A DNA stretch of 6,035 nucleotides, from contig CAJLWS010000097.1 of assembly GCA_905210385.1 (NCBI GenBank), positions 1-6,035 of the forward strand, written 5' to 3'. Source of the stretch: an uncultured Eubacteriales bacterium (GTDB taxonomy: Bacteria > Bacillota > Clostridia > Oscillospirales > Oscillospiraceae). Below are positions 1 through 4,645 of this stretch, one piece after another (positions within the stretch are counted from its first letter, which is position 1; the number at the start of each line of letters is the position of its first letter). A program made the position numbers and the translations under genes. The notes beneath the pieces were generated by a model. The model was not told the origin of the DNA and searched no databases. It saw only the letters and a list, made by a program, of their open reading frames with translations.

Positions 1-149
1 CGGTAGCCGAAGGCGAAGTGGTGCTGGTGCTGGAGGCGATGAAGATGGAGAACGAGATCTACGCGCCGAAGAGCGGCACAGTGACCCAGGTGTATGTGAA
101 CAGGGGCCAGAGCGTGAACTCCGGCGACCCCATGCTGCTGATCGAGTGA
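1..149 (+). CDS. Biotin carrier protein (biotinyl-lipoyl domain) of a Na+-pumping decarboxylase, 3' end only
   Basis: This is the C-terminal 48 codons of a biotin carrier; the reading frame begins at base 3 and ends with TGA at 147-149. The visible part contains the biotinylation motif EAMKMEN, with the acceptor lysine at bases 42-44, followed by the second half of the biotinyl domain beta-barrel (APKSGTV, then a GQSV turn, ending MLLIE). In this family the lysine-bound biotin shuttles CO2 from the carboxyltransferase to the membrane beta subunit. The beta-subunit gene starts 19 bases downstream, so this is most likely the gamma (biotin carrier) subunit of that complex rather than AccB of acetyl-CoA carboxylase. 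The N-terminal half lies outside the window. It could therefore be either a free small carrier, as in the Mmd and Gcd systems, or the tail of a fused carboxyltransferase-biotin protein. Confidence 0.92.
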   Translation, partial: VAEGEVVLVLEAMKMENEIYAPKSGTVTQVYVNRGQSVNSGDPMLLIE

Positions 150-168
150 GAGAGGGGGGAGCGGAGGC

Positions 169-1254
169 ATGGAATTCCTGCTGGAAGGGATCATGGGGAT
201 CACCTGGAAGACGCTGGTGATGTGGGCGCTTGGGGGCCTGCTGATCTACCTGGCGATCAAGAAAGAGATGGAGCCCACCCTGCTGCTGCCCATCGGGTTT
301 GGCGCGATCCTGGTGAACATCCCGGGGGTGAACTTCGGGGCGCTGGAGACGCTGTATAGCGCGGGCATCGCCAATGAGCTGTTCCCGCTGCTGCTGTTCA
401 TCGGGATTGGGGCGATGATCGACTTTGGTCCGCTGCTGTCCAATCCGAAGCTGATGATCTTCGGGGCGGCGGCGCAGTTCGGCATCTTCATGACGCTGTG
501 CCTGGCGTCGATGTTCTTTGACATCAACGATGCGGCGTCCATTGCGATCATCGGGGCGGCGGACGGCCCGTCGGCCATCGCGGTGGCCATTGCGCTGAGC
601 AGCCAGTACCTGGGGGCGATCATGGTGGCGGCGTACTCCTACATGGCGCTGGTACCCATTATCCAGCCGCCCATCATCAAGCTGCTGACCACGAAGAAGG
701 AGCGGCAGATCCGGATGGAGTACAAGCCGGCGGCGGTGAGCAAGCGGACGAAGATTCTGTTTCCCATCGTGATTCTGATGATCGCGGCGTTGGTGGCGCC
801 GGGGTCGGCGGAGCTGATCTTCTTCCTGATGTTCGGCAACCTGATCCGGGAGTGCGGGGTGCTGAACTCGCTGTCGGAGACGGCGCAGAACGTGCTGGCC
901 AACCTGGTGACCATCTTCCTGGGGATTTCCATAGCGTCCCAGATGGAGGCGGAGAAGTTCCTGGCGCCGGAGACGCTGTTGATTCTGGGCCTGGGGCTGT
1001 TCGCGTTTGTGTTCGACACGGCTGGCGGCGTGCTGTTCGCCAAGCTGCTCAACCTGTTTCTGAAGAAGAAGATCAACCCGATGATCGGTGCGGCGGGCAT
1101 TTCGGCGTTCCCCATGGCCGGGCGCATCGTGCACAAGATGGGGCAGGAGGAGGACAAGTACAACTTCCTGCTGATGCATTCCATTGGGGTAAACGTGTCG
1201 GGACAGATCGCGTCGGTGATCGCCAGCGGACTGATCCTGGGCTTCTTCGGCTAA
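169..1254 (+). CDS. Sodium ion-translocating decarboxylase beta subunit (OadB/GcdB/MmdB family)
   Basis: A 361-residue polytopic membrane protein with roughly ten hydrophobic segments. In this family the beta subunit decarboxylates carboxybiotin on the carrier protein and couples this to Na+ export. The length fits the short GcdB/MmdB type (about 375) better than enterobacterial OadB (about 433). Residues shown by mutagenesis to be essential in enterobacterial OadB all appear to have counterparts: Asp132 in GAADGPSAI (Asp203), Tyr158 (Tyr229), and in the segment NPMIGAAGISAFPMAGR Asn303, Gly307, Ser312 and Arg319 (Asn373, Gly377, Ser382, Arg389). The pump is therefore predicted to be active. 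The substrate (methylmalonyl-CoA, glutaconyl-CoA, oxaloacetate or malonyl-type) is set by the carboxyltransferase upstream and cannot be told here, so no symbol is given. The ATG at 169 has GGGGGAG at 155-161; an in-frame ATG at 193 preceded by GGAAGGGA is an alternative that would trim eight residues. Confidence 0.95.
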   Translation: MEFLLEGIMGITWKTLVMWALGGLLIYLAIKKEMEPTLLLPIGFGAILVNIPGVNFGALETLYSAGIANELFPLLLFIGIGAMIDFGPLLSNPKLMIFGAAAQFGIFMTLCLASMFFDINDAASIAIIGAADGPSAIAVAIALSSQYLGAIMVAAYSYMALVPIIQPPIIKLLTTKKERQIRMEYKPAAVSKRTKILFPIVILMIAALVAPGSAELIFFLMFGNLIRECGVLNSLSETAQNVLANLVTIFLGISIASQMEAEKFLAPETLLILGLGLFAFVFDTAGGVLFAKLLNLFLKKKINPMIGAAGISAFPMAGRIVHKMGQEEDKYNFLLMHSIGVNVSGQIASVIASGLILGFFG

Positions 1255-1260
1255 AGGAGG
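1253..1260 (+). promoter_or_regulatory. Strong Shine-Dalgarno for the 44-residue subunit
   Basis: AAAGGAGG overlaps the TAA stop of the beta-subunit gene (1252-1254) and ends nine bases before ATG 1270. This near-ideal site is the main evidence that the very short downstream frame is translated. The overlap with the stop codon suggests tight coupling of its expression to the beta subunit. Confidence 0.85.
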
Positions 1261-1269
1261 TTGCAAGCT

Positions 1270-1404
1270 ATGTTTGAACCCTACAATTTCATCCTGAACC
1301 TGGAGTACATGGGGAAGGGGATGCTGGGCATCTTCATCGTCATTGGCCTGATCATCCTGGCCACCGTCCTGCTCAATAAGCTGGGCGGTAAGGATCAAAA
1401 GTGA
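1270..1404 (+). CDS. OadG-like small membrane subunit of the decarboxylase (44 aa)
   Basis: A 44-residue frame with ATG at 1270, TGA at 1402-1404 and an ideal ribosome site. The protein has a short N-terminal part containing MFEPYNF, a Gly-rich entry GKGMLG (residues 15-20), one hydrophobic span at about residues 19-36 (IFIVIGLIILATVLL), and a basic tail ending KLGGKDQK. This is the architecture of the N-terminal membrane anchor of OadG and the delta subunits, which hold the peripheral carboxyltransferase to the membrane beta subunit. It lacks the long Ala/Pro-rich periplasmic or cytoplasmic extension of full OadG/delta subunits, so it matches the class of OadG-related minimal subunits. It follows the beta subunit by 15 bases. 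A canonical delta gene may also exist upstream of the window. The frame is easily missed because of its length. Confidence 0.82.
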   Translation: MFEPYNFILNLEYMGKGMLGIFIVIGLIILATVLLNKLGGKDQK

Positions 1405-1464
1405 CGCTGGACTGGTACAGAGGAAAACTGCCGCAAGACAGCGAAAGACGCTATCTTATGCAGG

Positions 1465-1472
1465 AAAGGAGG
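1465..1472 (+). promoter_or_regulatory. Shine-Dalgarno that sets the start of the CMD-like gene
   Basis: AAAGGAGG ends six bases before GTG 1479. It is much stronger than the weak AAGGA (1390-1394) ahead of the in-frame GTG at 1401, and so favours the shorter 137-residue protein. Confidence 0.75.
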
Positions 1473-1478
1473 ATTGCC

Positions 1479-1892
1479 GTGAAACAGACAGACCCAATCC
1501 AGATAGAAAGAGCGTGGGAACAGCTGGATGAGATGCATCGGATCAGAGGGAGCGCGTTACCTGAGTTTTACTTCCAGCTGGCAAATGATCCACAGCTTTT
1601 AGCGGCGTTTAAGAATGTGTACGTGGCGTGCAACCGCGGAGAGCAGGTGATACCCAAGAAATATCGGGAACTGATGATCATGATTCTGGGTTGCGCCAGA
1701 GGCGTGGAGACCACAATTACAGTTCACGGGAACCTAGCCATCAAGGAGGGCGCCTCCATAGAAGAGGTGGGAGAGGCACTGCGTATTGCGCTGATGATCT
1801 GTGGAGTCTCAGCGGTTTTGCCGGCTGCCGCACTGTTTGACAAGCTGGAAAAGGCCGATAGAAGCGAAGCGAAAAGCGAACATTTAGAATAA
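1479..1892 (+). CDS. Carboxymuconolactone decarboxylase (CMD)/AhpD-fold family protein lacking the CxxC pair
   Basis: A 137-residue, all-helical soluble protein starting at GTG 1479. It shows the CMD core: LPEF (27-30), IPKKYREL (58-65), then an ARG turn with HGNLAIKEGAS (83-93) and EEVGEALRIA (95-104). In AhpD-type members this region reads CxxCxxxH with redox-active cysteines. Here the two cysteine positions are Val76 and Thr79, while His83 is kept, so a peroxidase-reductase role is unlikely. Lack of the cysteines resembles true gamma-carboxymuconolactone decarboxylase, but an aromatic ring-cleavage pathway is not suggested by the neighbours, and the reaction is unknown. The last 13 residues form a charged tail. 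The gene lies 74 bases after the OadG-like gene and 29 before the dehydrogenase, with no terminator seen, so it is probably co-transcribed. Four arginines are AGA, while all five in the beta subunit are CGG/CGC. The frame stays open to GTG 1401, which would add 26 residues. Confidence 0.85.
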   Translation: MKQTDPIQIERAWEQLDEMHRIRGSALPEFYFQLANDPQLLAAFKNVYVACNRGEQVIPKKYRELMIMILGCARGVETTITVHGNLAIKEGASIEEVGEALRIALMICGVSAVLPAAALFDKLEKADRSEAKSEHLE

Positions 1893-1902
1893 AGAATAGA
1901 AT

Positions 1903-1910
1903 GAAAGGAG
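1903..1910 (+). promoter_or_regulatory. Ribosome binding site setting the dehydrogenase start
   Basis: GAAAGGAG precedes ATG 1922 by 11 bases. The upstream in-frame ATG at 1901 overlaps this site and has no ribosome site of its own, and the Rossmann beta strand (MKIGFMGLG) begins right at 1922. The later start is therefore preferred. Confidence 0.75.
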
Positions 1911-1921
1911 CTAGCGAGGTT

Positions 1922-2821
1922 ATGAAAATCGGGTTTATGGGTCTTGGTCAAATGGGAAAGGGTATGGCGTTAAATCTGAGTAAGTGTGGCTGTGAGTATG
2001 TGGTGAACGACATCAGCGACGCCATGTTCCCGGACTTTGAGGCGCGGGGCATCCATGCCACTACCCAGGTCAAGGAACTGTGGGATGCGGATATCATTTT
2101 CCTGTGCCTGCCGGGGACCAAGATTGTGGAGCAGGTTGTCCTTGGAGAGGATGGCCTAGCCGTTCACATGCAACCGGGGCAACTGCTGGTGGACTGCAGC
2201 ACCATTGCATATCTGCCCACATTAAAAATGGCAGAGGAACTGAAAGCAAAGGGGATCGGATTTGTGGACGCGCCCGTCTCCGGCCGCCAGTCCAAGGCGG
2301 AGGACGGCACACTGACCATCATGTGCGGCGGAACAAAGGAAAATTTCGAAAAGGTGAAGCCCTATTTAGACATGATGGGAAGCGACATCTACTACATGGG
2401 CCCCAGCGGAAGCGGACAGATGACGAAAATGATCAACAACTGCATCTATGACATCAATGTGGTGGCCTTCTGCGAAATGATGACTGTGGCCGTTAAGCTT
2501 GGGCTGGAACCGGAGCAGATCGGAAAGGTGATCAACACTGGGACAGCTCAGAGCGGCGCGTCCAAATTCTTCATTCCTCAGATTCTGGAAGGAAACTTCG
2601 ATTATGGTTTCACGATCAACGACGCATACAAAGATATCGTAAGCTGTGTGGAAATTACATCTCTGAAGGGACTTCCTGTTCCGGTTCTGGATGCGATGAA
2701 TTCCATCTATAAGATGTCTATGCTGAAGGGGTATGGTGATAAGTACAAGGGGGCTCTGGTGCGCGTCTATGAGGATTTGATGGGCGTGAAATGCCGGAAG
2801 CCGGGCTTCGAAAACACCTAA
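1922..2821 (+). CDS. NAD(P)-dependent beta-hydroxyacid dehydrogenase, 3-hydroxyisobutyrate dehydrogenase family
   Basis: A complete 299-residue oxidoreductase of the HIBADH/GarR family, which interconverts beta-hydroxyacids and the matching semialdehydes in the cytoplasm. The N-terminal Rossmann domain opens with GLGQMGKGMALNL (residues 7-19), the dinucleotide fingerprint of the family. Asp30 at the end of the second strand (VVND) points to NAD rather than NADP, though this is only an inference. The substrate loop DAPVSG is at 116-121 and is followed by the GTLTIMCGG stretch (129-137). The catalytic lysine is Lys169 in GSGQMTKMINN. Lys237 in the YKD motif of the C-terminal helical domain matches the second conserved lysine. 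The substrate cannot be read from sequence: 3-hydroxyisobutyrate, tartronate semialdehyde, 2-(hydroxymethyl)glutarate and others are all used by this family. It is the last gene of the plus-strand series. The position beside a decarboxylase pump suggests a role in catabolising a branched or hydroxylated acid. Confidence 0.93.
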   Translation: MKIGFMGLGQMGKGMALNLSKCGCEYVVNDISDAMFPDFEARGIHATTQVKELWDADIIFLCLPGTKIVEQVVLGEDGLAVHMQPGQLLVDCSTIAYLPTLKMAEELKAKGIGFVDAPVSGRQSKAEDGTLTIMCGGTKENFEKVKPYLDMMGSDIYYMGPSGSGQMTKMINNCIYDINVVAFCEMMTVAVKLGLEPEQIGKVINTGTAQSGASKFFIPQILEGNFDYGFTINDAYKDIVSCVEITSLKGLPVPVLDAMNSIYKMSMLKGYGDKYKGALVRVYEDLMGVKCRKPGFENT

Positions 2822-2898
2822 ACTAGAAGCTGGGGTTGTGGTCACACACAATTTTGTAGAGTGGGTGGCAGCCGCATCCCGAAAGTCAGATCGCTGTA

Positions 2899-2936
2899 GC
2901 GCAAAGTCCTCCGGCAGACGCCGGAGGACTTTGCGC
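2899..2936 (+). terminator. Perfect 17-bp hairpin after the dehydrogenase, terminator-like
   Basis: The arms GCGCAAAGTCCTCCGGC and its exact complement enclose a four-base loop AGAC (2916-2919), starting 78 bases after the dehydrogenase stop. There is no T-tract right after it (GGTT follows); the only T-run, TTT, lies inside the right arm. It is either a weak intrinsic terminator or an mRNA-end stabiliser, possibly acting in both directions between convergent genes. Confidence 0.55.
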
Positions 2937-2984
2937 GGTTAGGAAACGGCCAGTCATGCGCTGGATTCATCAGGGACCAGGGGA

Positions 2985-3026
2985 AAAGCTGCGGAATCTG
3001 CTGCTTGGGCAGAGTTCCGCAGCTTT
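2985..3026 (-). terminator. Hairpin terminator for the lysR transcript
   Basis: The arms AAAGCTGCGGAA (2985-2996) and TTCCGCAGCTTT (3015-3026) pair over 12 bp. An inner 5-bp stem (2997-3001 with 3009-3013) and one bulged G extend it. Read on the minus strand, the stem runs into TTTT and then CCCC, the better match to an intrinsic terminator. It lies about 75 bases past the lysR stop. It may also act on plus-strand transcripts. Confidence 0.6.
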
Positions 3027-3102
3027 CGTATATAATCCCGAGATTTTTTAAAAGCGGCGCGTTTTGTAAGGTGCATTCCGCGATGGGTCTTCAAAGGAAG
3101 CG

Positions 3103-3990
3103 CTAGGCAGGTTGCTCCAGAATAAGGGATTGTGCGGTAGCCAGGAAACATTTCAGAGCGGGGGATTTCTTGCCGGAGAGATAGGCTGCTCCGTAGGATA
3201 ACGCTCCAAACTCCGGCAGAGGGATATACCGCAGGCCGGGCAGCCTGCCTCCCGGCAGGTCGGCCATGATGGCAAAAGCGTAGCCCGACCGGATCAAGGC
3301 GGAGGCGACGTCCAGGTTGTCGCAGAACAGCATCTGGTCAGGACCGCGTCCGGCGACGGCCTGGTGCTGGACCGACAGCAGGGAGGGAGGATAGACCGGC
3401 GGCGGACAGACGATGATTTTTCCGCCCTCCGCCAGCTGCGGAAGGGTAAGCTGGGACGCAGCGGCCAGGGGATGCCCCTCCCCGCACACGCAGACAATGG
3501 AGCAGCGGGTCAGTTCATGATAGGCTGCCTTCACAGGCGCGATCTCCCGCAGGGTGAGCAGGACCTGGATGTCATCCTCCTCCAAAAGACGGTCCAGAGA
3601 GGCGAAGGGGATCATGCGCAGAATGGGAATAACCTGCGGCAGTTCCTGCCGAAAGGCCTCTAGCACGGCGCTCAGGTAATACAGCTCCGTATAGTTGTGG
3701 CATCCGATGCCAAAGAGCTGGGGAAGGGTGGCCTGGCTCTCCTGGATCCTGGCCTTGGACAGGCCGGTGAGTTTGAGGATCTCGCCGGCATACTGCAGGA
3801 ATAGATGCCCCGCCTGGGTCAACTGTACGCTTTTGCTGGTGCGGTGGAACAGTCTGGTCCCCAGCTCATCCTCCAGCGCGTTGATCTGATGGCTCACCGC
3901 CGGCTGGGTGATGCGCAGATGTTCCGCCGCCCGGGAAAAGTTCAGGAAATTGGCCACGGCGATGAAGCATTCCAACTGTGTGGTATTCAA
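3103..3990 (-). CDS. LysR-family transcriptional regulator
   Basis: A 295-residue regulator beginning at TTG 3990. The N-terminal winged helix-turn-helix is textbook: MNTTQLECFIAVA, then FSRAAEHLRITQPAVSHQI (residues 18-36), ALEDELGTRLFHRT and LTQAG. Residues from about 90 to the end form the two-lobed effector-binding domain that senses a small molecule. The start was chosen because AAAGGGGG (4007-4000) precedes this TTG by nine bases and the family's usual N-terminus begins there; the frame stays open to TTG 4029 without a ribosome site. Members usually autorepress and activate a divergent target. Here the divergent gene is another regulator (MarR type), and a T-N11-A dyad lies in the shared region. 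It converges with the dehydrogenase gene, which argues against simple co-transcription with the pump operon, though it could still regulate it in trans. The ligand is unknown. Confidence 0.93.
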   Translation of the reverse strand: MNTTQLECFIAVANFLNFSRAAEHLRITQPAVSHQINALEDELGTRLFHRTSKSVQLTQAGHLFLQYAGEILKLTGLSKARIQESQATLPQLFGIGCHNYTELYYLSAVLEAFRQELPQVIPILRMIPFASLDRLLEEDDIQVLLTLREIAPVKAAYHELTRCSIVCVCGEGHPLAAASQLTLPQLAEGGKIIVCPPPVYPPSLLSVQHQAVAGRGPDQMLFCDNLDVASALIRSGYAFAIMADLPGGRLPGLRYIPLPEFGALSYGAAYLSGKKSPALKCFLATAQSLILEQPA

Positions 3991-3999
3991 ACAAAGTTT

Positions 4000-4007
4000 C
4001 CCCCTTT
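4000..4007 (-). promoter_or_regulatory. Shine-Dalgarno setting the TTG start of lysR
   Basis: On the minus strand AAAGGGGG lies nine bases before TTG 3990. No comparable site precedes the upstream in-frame TTG 4029 or GTG 4011, so the TTG start is favoured. Confidence 0.65.
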
Positions 4008-4039
4008 GCACTACGGCCCTCTTATACAATGCGGAGATA

Positions 4040-4058
4040 CAATAAAATGTCTTTATTG
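4040..4058. promoter_or_regulatory. Dyad with T-N11-A, candidate LysR operator
   Basis: CAATAAA, five bases, then TTTATTG is a perfect 7-bp inverted repeat. It contains T4043 and A4055 separated by 11 bases, the typical LysR-type half-site arrangement. It sits directly downstream of the candidate lysR -10 box, where binding would repress lysR itself. An A/T-rich dyad can arise by chance, so this is a candidate only. Confidence 0.4.
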
Positions 4059-4087
4059 ATCATAACATATTTGAATTTCACATGCAA
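4059..4087 (-). promoter_or_regulatory. Candidate sigma-A promoter for lysR
   Basis: On the minus strand, TTGCAT (4087-4082) is followed after 17 bases by TATGAT (4064-4059). The -10 box is preceded by TG one base upstream, giving an extended -10. TATGAT matches five of six consensus bases; the -35 box is weak (three of six). It predicts a leader of about 60 bases before TTG 3990. Confidence 0.5.
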
Positions 4088-4105
4088 GCGCGGTTGTGCT
4101 ATATA
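4077..4105 (+). promoter_or_regulatory. Candidate sigma-A promoter for marR-ABC
   Basis: TTCACA (4077-4082, five of six matches to TTGACA) is followed after 17 bases by TATATA (4100-4105). The predicted start point is near 4112, which leaves a leader of about 48 bases before GTG 4160. Its -35 box shares base 4082 with the candidate lysR -35 box. Confidence 0.5.
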
Positions 4106-4114
4106 AAGTAAGGA

Positions 4115-4129
4115 CTGGAACAGTTCCGG
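4115..4129. promoter_or_regulatory. Candidate MarR operator dyad
   Basis: The core GGAAC-A-GTTCC (4117-4127) is a perfect 5-bp inverted repeat; the flanking C4115/G4129 also pair, with one mismatch between. It lies just after the predicted marR start point, a usual place for an autorepressor site. No experimental consensus for this regulator is known to me, so this rests on position and symmetry. Confidence 0.35.
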
Positions 4130-4159
4130 CCCTAACCAATTGGAAAGAGGTGAGGGAAA

Positions 4160-4645
4160 GTGCCGCTGGACAGAACAGATCTGGCTTCGGCTAACCGGCA
4201 GATCGGTATTCAGCTGGAGCTGCAAGCCAACCGGGTGATGGCCCGCCGGGAGTTGACGGGAGCCCAGGGACGCATGCTGCTATATATTTTGCAACATTCC
4301 GATACAGGGACATCTCTGACTCAGATCCACGATGTCTTCGGGTATTCCAAAGCGGCTCTGTCCGCCATTCTCAAACGCCTGCGGGAAAAGGGATATGTCC
4401 GGGTGGAACCCTGTGCCCAGGATGATCGGCGAAAGCTGTTGTTTGTTACGGAAAAGGGCAGGCAGGTGAAGGCCTTTTTAGACCAGGCGTTTCGAGAGTC
4501 CTGCGATCAGCTCTATCAGGGCTTTTCAGAAGTGGAGCTGGTGCAGCTGGAGCGGTTCCAGCAAAGAATGCTGTGGAATCTGAACCAGGCTGGAGGGTCC
4601 CAGCACAGCATCATGGAGAACAGCAAGGAGGAAGACGTACTGTGA
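4160..4645 (+). CDS. MarR-family winged-helix transcriptional regulator
   Basis: A 161-residue DNA-binding protein with a GTG start; AGGTGAG (4148-4154), part of an extended purine-rich site, precedes it by five bases. It shows the MarR layout: an N-terminal dimerisation helix (about 8-30), LTGAQGRMLLYI, a helix-turn-helix at about 52-76 (SLTQIHDVFGYSKAALSAIL), and a beta wing with the family mark DRRKLLFVTEKG (89-100). C-terminal dimerisation helices follow (about 101-142), then a polar tail. MarR proteins typically repress their own operon until a ligand or oxidant releases them. The next gene starts inside this gene's stop codon and is an ABC exporter, so local repression of that exporter is the natural reading. 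Cys85 and Cys115 exist, but nothing shows that they sense oxidants. Confidence 0.92.
   Translation: MPLDRTDLASANRQIGIQLELQANRVMARRELTGAQGRMLLYILQHSDTGTSLTQIHDVFGYSKAALSAILKRLREKGYVRVEPCAQDDRRKLLFVTEKGRQVKAFLDQAFRESCDQLYQGFSEVELVQLERFQQRMLWNLNQAGGSQHSIMENSKEEDVL
4625..4631 (+). promoter_or_regulatory. Shine-Dalgarno within marR for the ABC exporter gene
   Basis: AAGGAGG inside the 3' end of marR lies ten bases before GTG 4642. With the GTGA start/stop overlap it supports translational coupling and fixes the exporter start. Confidence 0.7.

Noticed and set aside
852..1277. A 141-codon plus-strand frame inside the beta-subunit gene
   Set aside because: It is an out-of-frame shadow with low-complexity Gly/Arg/Ala composition; the overlapping beta-subunit frame has all family motifs.
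1405..1478. Possible promoter between the OadG-like gene and the CMD-like gene (TATCTT at 1452-1457)
   Set aside because: No matching -35 box at suitable spacing and no hairpin upstream, so an internal promoter cannot be supported.
2366..2851. A 161-codon minus-strand frame opposite the dehydrogenase
   Set aside because: It is antisense to a gene with complete Rossmann and catalytic motifs; its composition is that of a reversed reading.
2836..2855. TTGTG/CACAA inverted repeat followed by TTTT shortly after the dehydrogenase stop
   Set aside because: Only five Watson-Crick pairs plus possible G-U pairs; too weak to call a terminator next to the much stronger hairpin at 2899-2936.
2954..3151. 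A 65-codon minus-strand frame across the lysR 3' end
   Set aside because: It overlaps lysR in another frame and runs through the terminator hairpin. It shows no domain and no convincing independent gene context.
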